From the NCBI GenBank assembly GCA_032622095.1, contig CP136061.1:62065127-62129126 (forward strand): a stretch of DNA of 64,000 nucleotides. The letters run 5' to 3'. Below the pieces are notes generated by a model. That model searched no databases. It worked only from the letters and a program-made list of their open reading frames with translations, and was not told the DNA's origin. This DNA comes from Siphonodentalium dalli. Taxonomy: Eukaryota > Mollusca > Scaphopoda > Gadilida > Siphonodentaliidae. Position numbers and translations under genes: made by a program. Shown here piece by piece: positions 35,078-46,739 of this stretch (position 1 is the first letter of the stretch; the number at the start of each line of letters is the position of its first letter).

Positions 35078-36013
35078 TATACAACACCAATATCATAACG
35101 AATCGAGGAAAAGCCATGTTTATAAAACACCAATATCATAACGAATCGAGGAAAAGTCATGTTTATAAAACACCAATATCATAACGAATCGAGGAAAAAC
35201 CATGTGTATAAAACACCAATATAACGAATCAAGGAAAAGCCATGTGTATAAAACACCAATATCATAACGAATCGAGGAAAAGCCATGTTTATAAAACAGA
35301 AATATCATAACGAAGCGAGGAAAAGCGGTGTGTATGAAACACAAATATAACGAATCGAGGAAAAGTAATGTGTATAAAACACCAATATCATAACGAATCT
35401 AGGAAAAACCATGTGTATAAAACACCAATATAACGAATCAAGGAAAAGCCATGTGTATAAAACACCAATATAACGAATCAAGGAAAAGCCATGTGTATAA
35501 AACACCAATATCATAACGAATCGAGGAAAAGCCATGTTTATAAAACAGAAATATCATAACGAAGCGAGGAAAAGCGGTGTGTATGAAACACCAATATAAC
35601 GAATCGAGGAAAAGTAATGTGTATAAAACACCAATATCATAACGAATCGAGGAAAAACCATGTGTATAAAACACCAATATAACGAATCGAGGAAAAGCCA
35701 TGTGTATAAAACACCAATATCATAACGAATCGAGGAAAAGCCATGTTTATAAAACACCAATATCATAACGAATCGAGGAAAAACCATGTGTATAAAACAC
35801 CAATATAACGAATCAAGGAAAAGCCATGTGTATAAAACACCAATATCATAACGAATCGAGGAAAAGCCATGTTTATGAAACAGAAATATCATAACGAAGC
35901 GAGGAAAAGCGGTGTGTATGAAACACAAATATAACGAATCGAGGAAAAGTAATGTGTATAAAACACCAATTTCATAACGAATCGAGGAAAATCCATGTGT
36001 ATAAAACTCCAAT
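35078..36013 (+). repeat. 43/40-bp minisatellite, about 22 units
   Basis: The unit is ACCAATATCATAACGAATCG followed by AGGAAAAGCCATGTTTATAA and AAC, in a 43-bp form and a 40-bp form that lacks ATC. Variants (GCGGTGTGTATG, TAATGTGTATA) recur in the same order, showing a higher-order block of several units that was duplicated. It lies in the intron between exons 7 and 6. The long minus-strand frames are repeat artefacts. Confidence 0.95.
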
Positions 36014-36400
36014 ATCTTAGCAAAATAGCAGGACCGCTTAATGGGGAGGTAAATTTTGAATGGGGATTTGCAAGCAAATCTCCGGAGAAAAGGTTATGAA
36101 GCAGTTGTCCGGAAACCAAAGCATACATATCATAGAACAGCCATAATATTTATCTGGCAGGTGCGCTATGTAAATATTAAAAGTTTGCAATAAATATATA
36201 TTTTTTCTGGAATTACATTACATGACACACATTAAAAAAATTAAAAATAAATACACCAACATAATAATGGAACATGTTCCAAGCGGACCTGTTGTTTCCA
36301 ATATCAAGTCACACTCAGAAGTATGTGCAACTCTGTACGTTTACTCCGCAGATTTTGCTTGACCTCCACCTTAACCAAGGGTGATATACATTAGGTTTGG
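36014..36400. repeat. Dispersed repeat, inverted copy of 4030-4540
   Basis: ATAAATACACCAACATAATA and ATGGAACATGTTCCAAGCGG match the reverse complement of 4130-4190. AAATCTCCGGAG and TTATGAAGCAGTTGT match 4345-4380 inverted. Confidence 0.5.
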
Positions 36401-36426
36401 TGCCAATCAACTGACTGCTATAATAC

Positions 36427-36636
36427 CTCTATCGTCATGATCTCGCCGGCTTTTGTCGTGCTGTCAGAGAAATACTTCACAGATGGGTTCTGGTATATCG
36501 GTATGTCATAGTCCTTTGATTGCCAGCCATCCATGTGTATTTTAACTTGTATCTTCAACGTGCCGAACAGTTTGTAGAAATGCCCAAGAGAAGGGGTGAC
36601 GCATATGAGTTGTTGGTCGCTTTCAACACGACATGT
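36427..36636 (-). CDS. Plexin exon 6: end of IPT5, start of IPT6
   Basis: Encodes residues 226-295. TCRVESDQQLICVTPSLG is the Cys-x(n)-C-x-T/S-P strand ending IPT5; VKIHMDGWQ matches the F-x-M-D-G strand of plexins; IYQNPSVKYFSDSTTKAG is the start of the last extracellular IPT domain. Acceptor atccgtttcag, donor ATAGAG|GTATTA. Length 210 bp, phase 0 at both ends. The opposite strand of this interval has an open frame that is only a shadow. Confidence 0.93.
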
Positions 36637-37181
36637 CTGAAACGGATAACATCATTTAATTCTAAACCATGGTCAAATGGCATATATAACTCGTTCCGAT
36701 AATTTAATCATGCAGCGAAGTGGCGACTGCCGGTGTGTTATCAGCCAACCTTTGGCAAAACGTTTCAACACTCGAAACTTTCAGACCAAAGCTAGGTTCA
36801 GATTGTTTTGATAGTTTAAGCTTCTAACCAATATGCAGTGTAAAATATATCGTTATTTGGCCAATAATATTCAGTTCCAATCAAAATTTCAGACTAAAAT
36901 AATAAAGGAAATGTATTTGCAGTCATCCATGGCTCAAATTTATTCATTTGTTGCATATATTCTGTTGAGTATAATAGGAGATGGTCCCATAAATGGCCGG
37001 ATTTAGTGTACAGTACACCTTTAATGTGAAGACATGATAGGAATATAATGTCAGGGAATGGCGGTCGACAATGAGTAATAAAAGAAAAATAGGAAAGATA
37101 AAAACCAGACCGAGACAGCCATGACACTGGTAATATGTCGCCATTTATGTTTACAGGTTAGACATTTAAAATTGTTCTCAC
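36637..37181. other. Intron, nothing recognised
   Basis: Between exons 6 and 5; short chance frames only. Confidence 0.4.
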
Positions 37182-37290
37182 CTTGGAAATTGGTTGAATA
37201 TTTGAAATAAGCACACCAGGTATTATTGTAATTTTAGCATTCTGTGCTGTTAAGAAGTTCATTCCAGTTACAACCTGTGCAATACCACCA
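37182..37290 (-). CDS. Plexin exon 5: middle of IPT5 domain
   Basis: Completes codon 189 (AG|T, Ser) and encodes to residue 225. SGGIAQVVTGMNFLTAQNAK matches the SGG-x-x-V-x-V-x-G-x-N-L core of plexin IPT5, with the first glycine pair directly after the exon 4 border. Acceptor cttactttcag, donor TCCAAG|GTGAGA. Length 109 bp, phase 2 to 0. Confidence 0.92.
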
Positions 37291-38402
37291 CTGAAAGTAA
37301 GAGCATGGATGAGAATCTGTTGAATTTACTGACGATGTTATAATTGTTATGAACGACCTCTGGACATTTATGAATCAATATCAATTTTGGTCAAAATTTA
37401 TGTCCTCGGTGGATGATGAGTGCATAATGCAACGTGCGGATCCCAACTATTGTTCCCAGTGTGCATCTCTACCACTGTCATAACATGCACACACAAATAA
37501 GCGTGATGTTCGGGTATATATGTATGTAATGGGCTCATTCATGGCCAGATTTGACCAAAATGGCCTGTCCCCAGGAAAATTTTACAGGCTAAAATCGAAA
37601 TTTCGATATATTAACTACATGCCACCGAGAAAATCCTCTGGCATATCATTAGTTTAGTTCTTGATATAAACTACTGTCACATATACACCACCCAAGATTG
37701 AACTTAACTAAGTGAAAACTGCTCAGAAACTTTGTACCTCAACATTTTGTCTCTCATGTAACGAAGTGCTGTTTACTTGACATAATGACGTATCCCTGAT
37801 ATTTATAATCTCCGTATTTTGTTCTCCGTGATGCTGTGTACGTCACAATATCGGAAACGCATGTCGTCTGAATCAAAAAACAACTTGCGATAACACAATT
37901 ATATAATAGGTAGGTTGACCCCCTCGCGTACTTTTCAAAGTCGTCTTTTAAATAACGCATGTTTGTTCGCTATAACATATGTATAATTATATTTCAAATA
38001 AATGTTTCCGAAGCCACTGTGGTGTATTTTATACTTCCCTATTTTCACCATACTGGGGGGAGAACTCATTGAATGCCGTGACCAGAATGGTCTGTAATAT
38101 CTCTACTGTAACGTTCTCTGCTGTAACATGCCAAAACGTTACAGGAGAGATCAATACTGTAACGAAATGGGAAGGCTGCTGTTTACAGAGGCTGTTTGTG
38201 CGTGAACACACGCAACACCAAGCTGAAATATCTAGAGGGTGTAACTGGGGTCTTCTTCTTTCAGATTACAAAATGTGTTTGATTTGGAAAATATTATCAT
38301 TTACGTGCGTCGATGTTTTGAATTTTCGTTACATGAAAGATATGTTTATGTTACATTAAAGATGTTCTTATGTGGTAGTCGATTTTGCATTTCATGTGAT
38401 TG
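37291..38402. other. Intron, nothing recognised
   Basis: Upstream of exon 5 as far as the LINE 3' end. A chance plus-strand frame at 37979-38359 has no resemblance to a family. Confidence 0.4.
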
Positions 38403-39886
38403 TTAAGATAAGATAAGATAAGTTTAATAGGCAAAACATCCTTATAAGGACAGTATGCAAACATATTAATATATAGTTGTACATTGAACAATACAATAAA
38501 TGATATAATAATAGATGGTAATATATAACCATTTAAGTACAGCTGAATGTGCATAGGGTCATCTCGTCTTCATTTATTCATTGCTTATGAGGCGAAGCTC
38601 GTCGCGTGCGGAAAATAATTTTCGGATTATATGACATATTGAAGTGCATGAATTTGAAATATTGTTGGATAGGATTTTGACAAGCTGTTCAGTTTGTGTC
38701 ATGTTTTCAAAGTCTGGGAACTGTGTCTTCATAAGAGTTATTAGTTCGAGCCGCGGTGTGCGGTAAGCACTACATTCCAAAAGAAAGTGTTTTTCATCTT
38801 CAATAGCATCATCGGAACAAAATATACATAGTCTTTGTTCCAATGCCGTCGGTGGTTGGGTGTGGCGTCCCTTTTCAATAGCCAGTTTATGATTACTTAT
38901 ACGCAGTCTAGTAAAAACGATTCTATTTTCTATTGATGGTGTGTGAAGAAGATAAGGTTCTATTTCGTACTTAAGTTTGAAAAGTCGGTATGTTCGTAAT
39001 TTATTACTTCCCGTTTTTGAGCATTCATCAGTGAGACTCTGTCTGAAATATATATAATAATCTTCAATAAGATTTCTTTTGAATTGACTCAGAACTGGAC
39101 CCGGATTGTTTAGGTCTGCAATATTCCACCCCAGTGATTCTGCCGTTTTGAAGATTGATTTCTTAACCGATGCCACTTGTTGTTCCAACGCAGCATTACG
39201 GAGCAGATTACAGTCCGACCGTGAAATTATCTTAATTACATAAGATGAAAGTCTGCATGCCATGTCAATAAATAATGGATGGCTCCCTAACTCGGCGCGA
39301 ACCGCGTTGTTCGAAGAAAATCTGCCGACTCCGAGTAACCGCTTACAATATTTTATGTGTACCTTCTCACATGGAAGGCGGTCGTGATTTTTAGTGGTTA
39401 TTTCCACACCCCATATTTCGCTACCATATAACAATATCGGCTTAATTAATCTATCGAAGAGTTTTACAGAAGTCACTAGTGGAATCGGTGCGTCGTTTGT
39501 ACATGCGTTAAATAAAGAATGCATTGCTTTGAGTCCTTTAGCACTCAATTCTTCCATTGCATGTGAGAATCTACCCGTATTACTAAATTTAATTCCAAGA
39601 TAATTGTATTCATTAACAATTTCCAACTTTTGATTTCCAATGTGAAAGTCTGGTAAAGTTTTTGTTTTCCTACTTCTAAACACCACACATTTAGTTTTAT
39701 CAGTGTTCACGGTGAGTTTATTGTTCTCAGTGTATCTATTTAGTCTGTTTAGACAGCACTGTAGCCCACTTGGAGTATCAGAAAGTAAAACCAGGTCGTC
39801 AGCGAATAAAATGTGATTAAGTGTATCATTGTTATGAAACCATGATAGCCGGGAGAAAACATCAATTATAACAAGAGAGTGTTACT
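38403..39886 (-). mobile_element. 5'-truncated LINE (non-LTR retrotransposon)
   Basis: On the minus strand the element begins inside the reverse-transcriptase palm, with the catalytic motif ILFADDLVLLSDTP (FADD codons at 39795-39806). It runs through the thumb and C-terminal region to a stop at 38574 and ends in a TTATCTTATCTTA tail at 38403-38422. Five-prime truncation and a simple-repeat tail are normal for LINEs. It sits in the intron between exons 5 and 4, in the same orientation as the plexin gene. Confidence 0.92.
38574..39885 (-). CDS. LINE reverse transcriptase, C-terminal part
   Basis: An open frame of about 437 codons starting inside the RT domain (no native start). FADDLVLL is RT motif C-like; TKCVVFRSRKTKTL and NEYNYLGIKFSNTGRF follow as in jockey/CR1-type elements. 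LIKPILLYGSEIWG is the usual post-RT segment, and CIFCSDD...EDEKHFLLECSAY forms a C-x2-C...H...C zinc-type motif near the end. The frame is uninterrupted, so insertion was fairly recent. It provides no complete enzyme: the endonuclease and most of the RT are absent. Confidence 0.9.
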
Positions 39887-39935
39887 TTTTATTAGTTATT
39901 CCTTCGGTTGCAACATGATTCCGTGTACGATCTAA

Positions 39936-41749
39936 AACCCCTGTCACACTAAGGCCGGCGCTCTCACTGCGCTGCAAAAGTACCAACATATGAGTAACAC
40001 GCAGGAGGAGCGCCGAAAACTGTCGAAAATTGTCAAACTTTAAAAACAAAGTATGCTCCTATTGCGTTCCTACTTTGTCAAGTCTCACGCTCTTAGTGCG
40101 TTCAAGTCGCTGTCATTGTGATGCTAGTACGTTCTCAATAAGTTCGCAAAACGTTCTCTGCGCGGGGGCGGAGAGTATAGATAGCGCCTCCTGCGTTCTC
40201 CATGCATAGTCAGTTTTTATGTTGTGGGGAAAATACCCAACACTCCGCAATAGATTAGCTGTCCGATTAAACTACTGTCACACTCCGCTGCGATCAGGCC
40301 GGCGCTTGTATTGCGCTGAAAAATAATCAAAGCGCCAAGCAAAGCGCAGTAAGGTATCCATGAACGTATTGGTGACGCAGTGGACACTGGCTAGGACGGG
40401 AGAGGGTCTCCGTGATCGCCCCAGAGCGCAGAGGTTCGGCGTTCTGACCATGCGTAGTACCATCGCCATGACAGCGCAAAGCGTACTAACAACGCAATGA
40501 CAACGAGTTGAACGCATTAAGAGCGTTTACGGGGCGTGGAGGAAACGCAGTGAGAGCGTGTGAGAGCGTGAGACTTGACGTGACAAAGCAGGAACGCAAT
40601 GGGTCGTACAAAGAGCGCGATGAAAACGTGATAAGCGGGATAGGAGCATAGATTGTCACGCGCGCCGCATGTATAACTGGTGGGGGAGTTTCTCGTTTCG
40701 CGTGCGGGCTGACATTATCAATGGGTGTTTTATTAGTTTTATTTATAGAATGGGAATTTTTGGGATGATTAAAAGTCAAACTGAAAGCTGGAGGCCGAGT
40801 CCCGTAAAAGGTGCATGTAGTTGGGTAAATTCAATTTCGTTTATTGTGTTAATCAACGTTGATTAATGTTGATTTTTGGTTTGTGATAAACTATATGTCA
40901 ATTACAAATAAAAGAAATTTCTGCAGCCCACTGGGGGTTGTGGTCGGAGACGGTCGAGTCGGCCACCGGTTCGTTAATTAAGTGCTGGTTGTTATTGTTA
41001 TTTAACGGAATTCTGAGTTGGTCATTCGCAAACCCAATATATTTTATATTCTACAATTCCATTCTTGGGTTTATAATATATGATCTTGAGCGCGTTACCA
41101 TTTCTGACATTGGTTCTCTTGTTTTAACAGATTGAAAATTTCTGACAATTTTCCGCGCTTCCACTGTGCGTTACTCGTATTTTGATACTTTTTCAACTCA
41201 AATCAAACGCCAGCCTGATCGCAGCGGAGTGTGACAGTGGTGTGAGCAGTCCGAATTTCAAAGTGGGATCGTACTGTAAACCTGCTGTAAACGCCGGAAG
41301 AACGCCATGTATAACGCTTGGGCGTAAAGCGAGCACCAGAGTCGCAGTGGCAGCACAATGTGGACGTTCTATGAGCGGGAACCAGTCCATAACACCTTTA
41401 CTGTAATCGCAAAAGACAAGATTAATTCCTTGCTGCGACCACGAGAAGCTAATATGCGCTCTTGCTACGTCCACATAACGTTCACGTCGCTCGCTTGGCG
41501 CTTTGCTTTGCGCTGCCACGGCGACAGTACTACGTCCTGGTCAGAACGCCCAGCCTCTGCGCTTGTTTTGTGTATGCATAAAACAAGCGCGGCGCTCTGG
41601 CACCTATGGGCGACTATGGAGATCCTCGCCCGTTGTAGCAAGTGTCCACTGCGTCACCAATCGGTTCTTGGAGACCTTAGTGCGTTTAGGTGGGCGCTTT
41701 GATACTTTTGCAGCACAATGAGAGCGCCGGCCTGAGTGTGACAGGGGCT
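39936..41749. mobile_element. Harbinger-like non-autonomous element, 1.81 kb
   Basis: Same family as 17128-18317. The ends AACCCCTGTCACACTAAGGC and AGCCCCTGTCACACTCAGGC are inverted, with TAA on both sides (39933-39935, 41750-41752). It contains about 660 bp (roughly 40770-41430) that the shorter copy lacks. The extra part shows no transposase motif. Shared junction bases GATTA flank the extra part. Confidence 0.82.
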
Positions 41750-42059
41750 TAACTCAAATCGAGTGGCCGTTACAGTAAATACAACAATTGTTATTCGGAG
41801 GACATGCCTGTGGCATTTAATAATTTTTTCTCTTTTCTTTGCCGCGGAAATATATCACACGATATACATAATATTTAATTGGTTATGTTTGTCTTTCCAC
41901 TCGAACTATTTTTCTGGTTTGGATAATAGTAACCTTTCTAGTGTTAAATTTAGGAAATTAGTGTTACACGAGGGATATATGTATGTTATAGTAAGGATAT
42001 TGATACGTTGTGAGTTGATTATGCGTTAGGGGGACGTCTTTTAAACAATATGGCCATCC
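41750..42059. other. Intron, nothing recognised
   Basis: Short AT-rich stretch between the Harbinger-like element and the minisatellite. Confidence 0.35.
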
Positions 42060-42680
42060 CAGATAGCAAGACTACGTTGGGCCAACGTTGGCATAATGTC
42101 GGCACGGTTGGCATTAGGTTTGGTTGGGTTGACGTTGTTGGCCCTTGGTTGGCCCAACGTATTCCTCCCAACCGTTGGAAGTATAACGTTGGCCCAACGT
42201 TGTGCCAACGCGAACATGCCAACGGAATTATCTGCAGTAAATTGGTTGGGTTGGCGTGGTTGGCCCTTTGTTGGCCCAACGTATTCCTCCCACCGTTGGA
42301 AATATAACTTTGGTCCCAACGGTGAGCCATCGCGAACATGCCAACGGAATTATCTGCAGTAAATTGGTTGGGTTGGCGTGGTTGGCCTTTGGTTGGCCCA
42401 ACGTATTTCTCCAAACCGTTGGAAATATAACGTTGTGCCAACGCGAACATGCCAACGGAATTATCTGCAGTAAATTGGTTGGGTTGGTGTGGTTGGGCCT
42501 TGGTTGGCCCAACGTATTCCTCCCAACCGTTGAAAGTATAACGTTGGGCCAATGCCAACACGAAAATGGAATTTACTGTACACATCACATTGGTTGGGTT
42601 TAAGGTATTCCTCCCATGCAACAGTTGGAATTATAACGTTGGTCCAATGTTGGGTCAACGCTAACGGCCTCATGGCAGTC
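42060..42680. repeat. GTTGGCC minisatellite, unit about 110-125 bp
   Basis: The unit GCCAACGGAATTATCTGCAG ... TAAATTGGTTGGGTTGG ... GGCCCAACGTATTCCTCCCA ... CCGTTGGAAATATAACGTTG begins near 42217, 42340 and 42451 with flanking partial units. The short CCAACGTTGG core is itself a palindrome. Overlapping open frames on both strands come from the repeat. Confidence 0.9.
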
Positions 42681-43299
42681 CAATTACATATAGCGTACAT
42701 ACATGTGATCTAAATCTCAACGATATGCCGATACTTTATGTTCCGTAAACACACGTACACTCATTGCTGACACAATATATGCTACGATATGTCATAAAAT
42801 ACGTTGGATGGTGTCGGTTGGTATATCGTTGGCCCAACGTAATGCCAACGTAGATGACGTAGAAAGCTCTGACGTCAAACTCTACGCGCGTGCACACAAC
42901 GGATCAGGCGTCTGCTTTTCTTATTGCGCGATTTGTTCTGGTTCTCGTTCAGTGTTGCTGCTGGTATTGATTTGAGCAAATAAAGGATTCAGTTTCTTTA
43001 ATTTGGAATTCAAGGATTTGTTCGTTCTGTAGATGCCGCCATCGGTCATCGAGTCGCTATCCGAGGTAGGTTTACGTTTGTGAAAACCTAATCTTTTGTG
43101 TAAAACTAATTATTTTTCCCAATATTTTTCTCGGAATCAAAAAATTATGAATGTTTGCACGGCGTACATATAAGTTATAGCGGAGAATACTTATTGACAT
43201 GCATAGTAGTTTCTCACAAACTTGCATCAGATAGCGACATGGTGGCTGAAGGTGGTAACTGAATTATGAACGGATTATTGGATGCCACAAATAAAATAC
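42681..43299. other. Unique segment between two GTTGGCC arrays
   Basis: It includes one isolated GTTGGCCCAACGT near 42830. A short plus-strand frame ATGCCGCCATCGGTCATCGA... runs to a possible donor GAG|GTAGGT at 43058-43064. I cannot tell whether this is a nested exon. Confidence 0.35.
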
Positions 43300-43545
43300 A
43301 AAATTCCCCAACGTTATGCCAACCAATTTAGTTTGAGTTCCCAACGTTGGCCCTCCGTTGGGTCAACGTTATGCCAACCAAAGGGTTTCGTTTCCAACGT
43401 TGGGCCAACGTTATGCCAACCATGTGGTCTGGATATATATCAACGCTGGCCCAACGTTTGGCCAACGCTCTGTATATGTCGTCCAACGTTGGCCCAACGT
43501 AGGCCCAATGCGTTGGCCTAACGTTGACCCAATGAGCAAAATTAC
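43300..43545. repeat. GTTGGCC minisatellite, second block
   Basis: Eight or more CCAACGTTGGCCC or GGGCCAACGTTATGCCAACC motifs with variable spacing. Confidence 0.85.
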
Positions 43546-43870
43546 GTTGGTTGTGGGTGGTGAGGAGATATGTGAGGAGGTCGATAAAGGTAACGTGGTC
43601 AGTGAAAGTTGTGAACAGAGTGGTGTGCGCGTCGATGTGACTGTTGCTGATGAGGACATAGTTGATGGAAGCTGGGTTGAACACGATTATTGCAAGAATT
43701 ATGAGTCGAGCATGCACCAATGTTCACAGGTAGAGGTTGCCGCGGAAATACGGGGCGAGCAGATATGTAAGAAGACGGTCGTTGAGCAAGGTGTTGCGTT
43801 AAATATTCTAACTGCTTTTGCTGGCCGAAAAAATGTAATGACATTTCTTGGTATAATTATGATGAACTGA
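43532..43870 (+). CDS. Unidentified acidic, Cys-containing open frame
   Basis: From ATG at 43532 the frame gives 112 residues: MSKITLVVGGEEICEEVDKG, then many Asp/Glu residues (VDVTVADEDIVDGSWVEHDY) and several cysteines. The base composition is more GC-rich and less simple than the surrounding intron. A possible splice donor (CACAG|GTAGAG) lies at about 43725-43735. I recognise no family. It may be an exon of a nested plus-strand gene, a transposon-derived frame, or chance; the start in the edge of the repeat is unsupported. Confidence 0.2.
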   Translation: MSKITLVVGGEEICEEVDKGNVVSESCEQSGVRVDVTVADEDIVDGSWVEHDYCKNYESSMHQCSQVEVAAEIRGEQICKKTVVEQGVALNILTAFAGRKNVMTFLGIIMMN

Positions 43871-44022
43871 TCTCGTTTATTCCAGATCCACAACTGATCG
43901 AGGGGCCTCATTCACATTCCGCTGTTGGGGAATGTGCGTGGGACTCGGCGATGAGTAAACTGTTTTAAAAGTTATCATTACTTCACCTCACTAATATACG
44001 TTTTTTTATATGTGAATATAAT

Positions 44023-44074
44023 CACAGGTCCCCAGAACAAAAATTGTGGTAAATTTTTGTTCTGGGGACCTGTG
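44023..44074. mobile_element. 52-bp hAT-like hairpin with 8-bp duplication
   Basis: The arms CACAGGTCCCCAGAACAAAA and TTTTGTTCTGGGGACCTGTG flank a short loop. The direct repeat AATATAAT lies on both sides (44015-44022, 44075-44082). Eight-base duplications are characteristic of hAT transposases. It is a shorter derivative of 56008-56104. Confidence 0.85.
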
Positions 44075-44082
44075 AATATAAT

Positions 44083-45723
44083 GAAGGTGGAATTCATGCT
44101 TGTAATGATGAATTCGAGCAACGTGCATCGGAATAGCTTATCTAACACCAGGAACATGTACTTATATTTATGAAACACGGACATGCACTTGTTTTAATTT
44201 ATCTCAACCGAGCACAAAGCTAAACGAGACAGGTATATCCGTTATACCATATGTGTACTAAATATGTAAAAAACAGTGGGGCATTTATTATGAAAAGAAA
44301 TTCCACAAATTGAACCTCGTTTTATATAATAGCCTGTATATATGCTATGCGCCTTTTTTTGTCAATCGTGTAATCTTTACTGTAACGTACATCATATATT
44401 GATATAGAAATACGCGTCAGAATTAAACATTATTAAGTATTTGGGACATGAATTCTCGCGAGAATCGCCATAATAATGAATTTGCACTGATGCCAGTACA
44501 CGATTATGATACCTATATGTATACAAATGACATTTCGCATATGACTGTGTCAGTTGTGTAACGTTGTGGTCCTTACTGTAACAAAGCCTATTCCTACATC
44601 GTATACCAAACGTCAGATATCCTGATTGTGTAGTTCGTCGCTGTATTTTCTTTATGAATAACAGGTTTTATCATTTTGTTAGCATATTTCGTAACTCTGG
44701 ATTTCGACATGGCTTTTATAAAGAAATTTATCAGATATTGTCCACCCCGTAGCAAATATGTGTCTTTCGTGTTGCGCTGAAGTCCGTCGTGTAACACATA
44801 TTATTTTTTCATCTATAAATGAAACGTTATATATTTCAATTCCAGTTTTGTTCAATATTTGATGGACAAGAAGTGTCCAATTCAATATTATGTTAGAAAG
44901 TGTGTGACATATGATTATCTTGATTGAATAAAGTTTAATGTTTTGTTGAGAAAAATGAGTTCCATTGTGGCCCCCATTGAAAACCAGCTATACAAAGGGT
45001 AAATGTTTTCTCGATCTATGCATTACCGGTCAATACTCAATTCGGATCAAAAAGTACTCCAATATCTCTATTCTGAAAAATGATATACCAGATGACAATA
45101 CTGTTACAGAAGAGACATAATTTCCAGACATCCACCATTCATAGCATCATAAAATATCAGTGCTGGGTGTTTAAGCTCGAACATCAGTCGTTTCTTCCAG
45201 TTCAATAGCTATATATCTCGAAATGACAAGAACTTTCCCCATTATCGGAACTAAAAAAATGTCATGTGGCATATCTGTAATTTTGACCAAAATTTATATT
45301 GACTCTTATATGCTTATGGGAACATTCACGATACATGAGAATCGTGAATGTTTCAAGTGGAATAAATTCCAGGTCGCATATGACTTTAAGCTTACAAGTA
45401 TTGTCATCTGTGGTGGAATTGATCAACGTTCGATCTCAACAAAATAGCATTCCACAGTAATGCCGCTGATGCACCTGTATTATATAGGCTTAATTACAAA
45501 ACTCCACAGGTAAAAAATTAAATTCAAATTCAAAAACACGGTAAGATACATGTAATACATTAAAAACAATGTGTTATATAGCCACAATTATATAATGTGT
45601 ACTGCTTGTACATGTATATTCACGAACGCGTTTCCCCATAGCCCGTATGTTATGCACATCAAACATAGTTGGAGGTGGTTTTTCAAAAAATATTCAGCAG
45701 TGTGTTGTGATAGAAAGTCCTAC
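44083..45723. other. Intron 3' of exon 4, nothing recognised
   Basis: 1.6 kb of AT-rich sequence with chance frames. The short inverted pair ATTCACGATACATGAGAATC/GTGAAT near 45323 is the only structure seen. Confidence 0.4.
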
Positions 45724-45903
45724 CTGAGAATGGTTTTACTTGGATCGATGGTGGATATAACTGGGTCAGGAAGGAACTGGAATGTGTCGGAAAATGTTCT
45801 GGGATTACCATCGAAATGCACTGTAATGTTACGTTCTGCGGGGACTTGCGCTGAATCTTCCATTCCGTTGGTTCGGCAACTAATCCATTCCCTGGTCTTC
45901 TCC
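45724..45903 (-). CDS. Plexin exon 4: end of IPT4, start of IPT5
   Basis: Encodes residues 129-188 plus two bases. The first part (EWISCRTNG) is the Cys strand of IPT4; the middle holds a glycosylation site (RNIT); then FQFLPDPVISTIDPSKTIL is the junction to the next IPT domain. Acceptor ccaacag preceded by a T-rich tract, donor CTCAG|GTAGGA. Length 180 bp, phase 2 to phase 2. A truncated composite MITE begins only about 30 bp upstream of the acceptor, so the branch point must lie in the short remaining segment or inside the MITE. Confidence 0.92.
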
Positions 45904-45932
45904 CTGTTGGTGGAAAAAGGATATCGTTATAT

Positions 45933-46270
45933 GCCTAACAATTTTTTATCATTTTTTTTAAATAAATGTTTCTTACAATTTTTAGGACATAAAATAAAAA
46001 AACATCCATTACCCTGCATGGAGCCCCACACATATATAGAAGCATATAGAAGAGTGTCGTCTGCTCATGTTTGTCTGGGGCTCTGTATGGGTGAAATTAT
46101 AAATTGTTAAAGAATACAAGAACAAATTATTAAAATTGTAAAATATTGTTAGGCCAATGCATTCTCTTATATATGCGAGGCGACCTATGGTCGACTCGCA
46201 TATATAAGAGAATGCATTGGCACAGGGTAAAAATATCCCGACTTACGGCTGGATTTGATATGGCGGGTCA
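45933..46270. mobile_element. Composite palindromic MITE, left part deleted
   Basis: Starts at the inner CCTAACAATTTTTTATC boundary, lacks the left TIR and palindrome, then has the standard spacer, the palindrome 46154-46220 and the right TIR (GGATTTGATATGGCGGGTCA). Its broken left end lies about 30 bp from the exon 4 acceptor. The long plus-strand frame 45571-46110 is exon antisense plus this spacer. Confidence 0.82.
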
Positions 46271-46571
46271 CATATTGGAAAACCTCTGAGACCAATTTAG
46301 ACGTTGCAATCAAATAAACCCTTTATTTGCTAAATGTTCATAGATGAATAGTTCACTTAGAAAACGATCATATGCCTGTGCTTTATGAAAGTTTATCGAC
46401 AAATAACTTTGTTGGTCGTATACGGTTTTTAAGAACCTTCCCCACATTTTTTCTGTGTATGTCGTCTGGTGAACTTATAGGGTGAATATTTCTCACACAT
46501 GAATAGGAATCCTTCACTCTTCGTTTGTCCGTTGTCGTCTGCTTATAGTTCTTGAACTCTCCTCCAGTAAG

Positions 46572-46739
46572 ATAAATAGAGGATCTACAACGAGTCCCCA
46601 GTTTATAGCGGAATTTACAAAGCGAGTCCAGTAAATTAGGTTTCGACCGAGCCTTTGGCGAGGTCCAGACCTAATTTACTGGACTCGTTTTGTATCTTCC
46701 TCTATACACTGGGGACGAGTTATAGATTCTATTTATTAC
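46572..46739. mobile_element. Hairpin MITE
   Basis: ACGAGTCCCCAGTTTATAGC and GCGAGTCCAGTAAATTAGGT pair with ACCTAATTTACTGGACTCG and ATACACTGGGGACGAGT. ATAAATAGA and TCTATTTAT form the outermost ends. Confidence 0.8.

Noticed and set aside
35554-36012. 152-residue frame with repeated FPRFVMIL and YTHGFSSIRY units
   Set aside because: Translation of the 43/40-bp minisatellite, with no start or context of a gene.
42019-42621. 200-residue minus-strand frame and its overlapping partners
   Set aside because: It consists of the GTTGGCC minisatellite; frames on both strands stay open because of the repeat.
45571-46110. 179-residue plus-strand open frame
   Set aside because: It is the antisense of plexin exon 4 followed by the spacer of a truncated MITE; no family resemblance.
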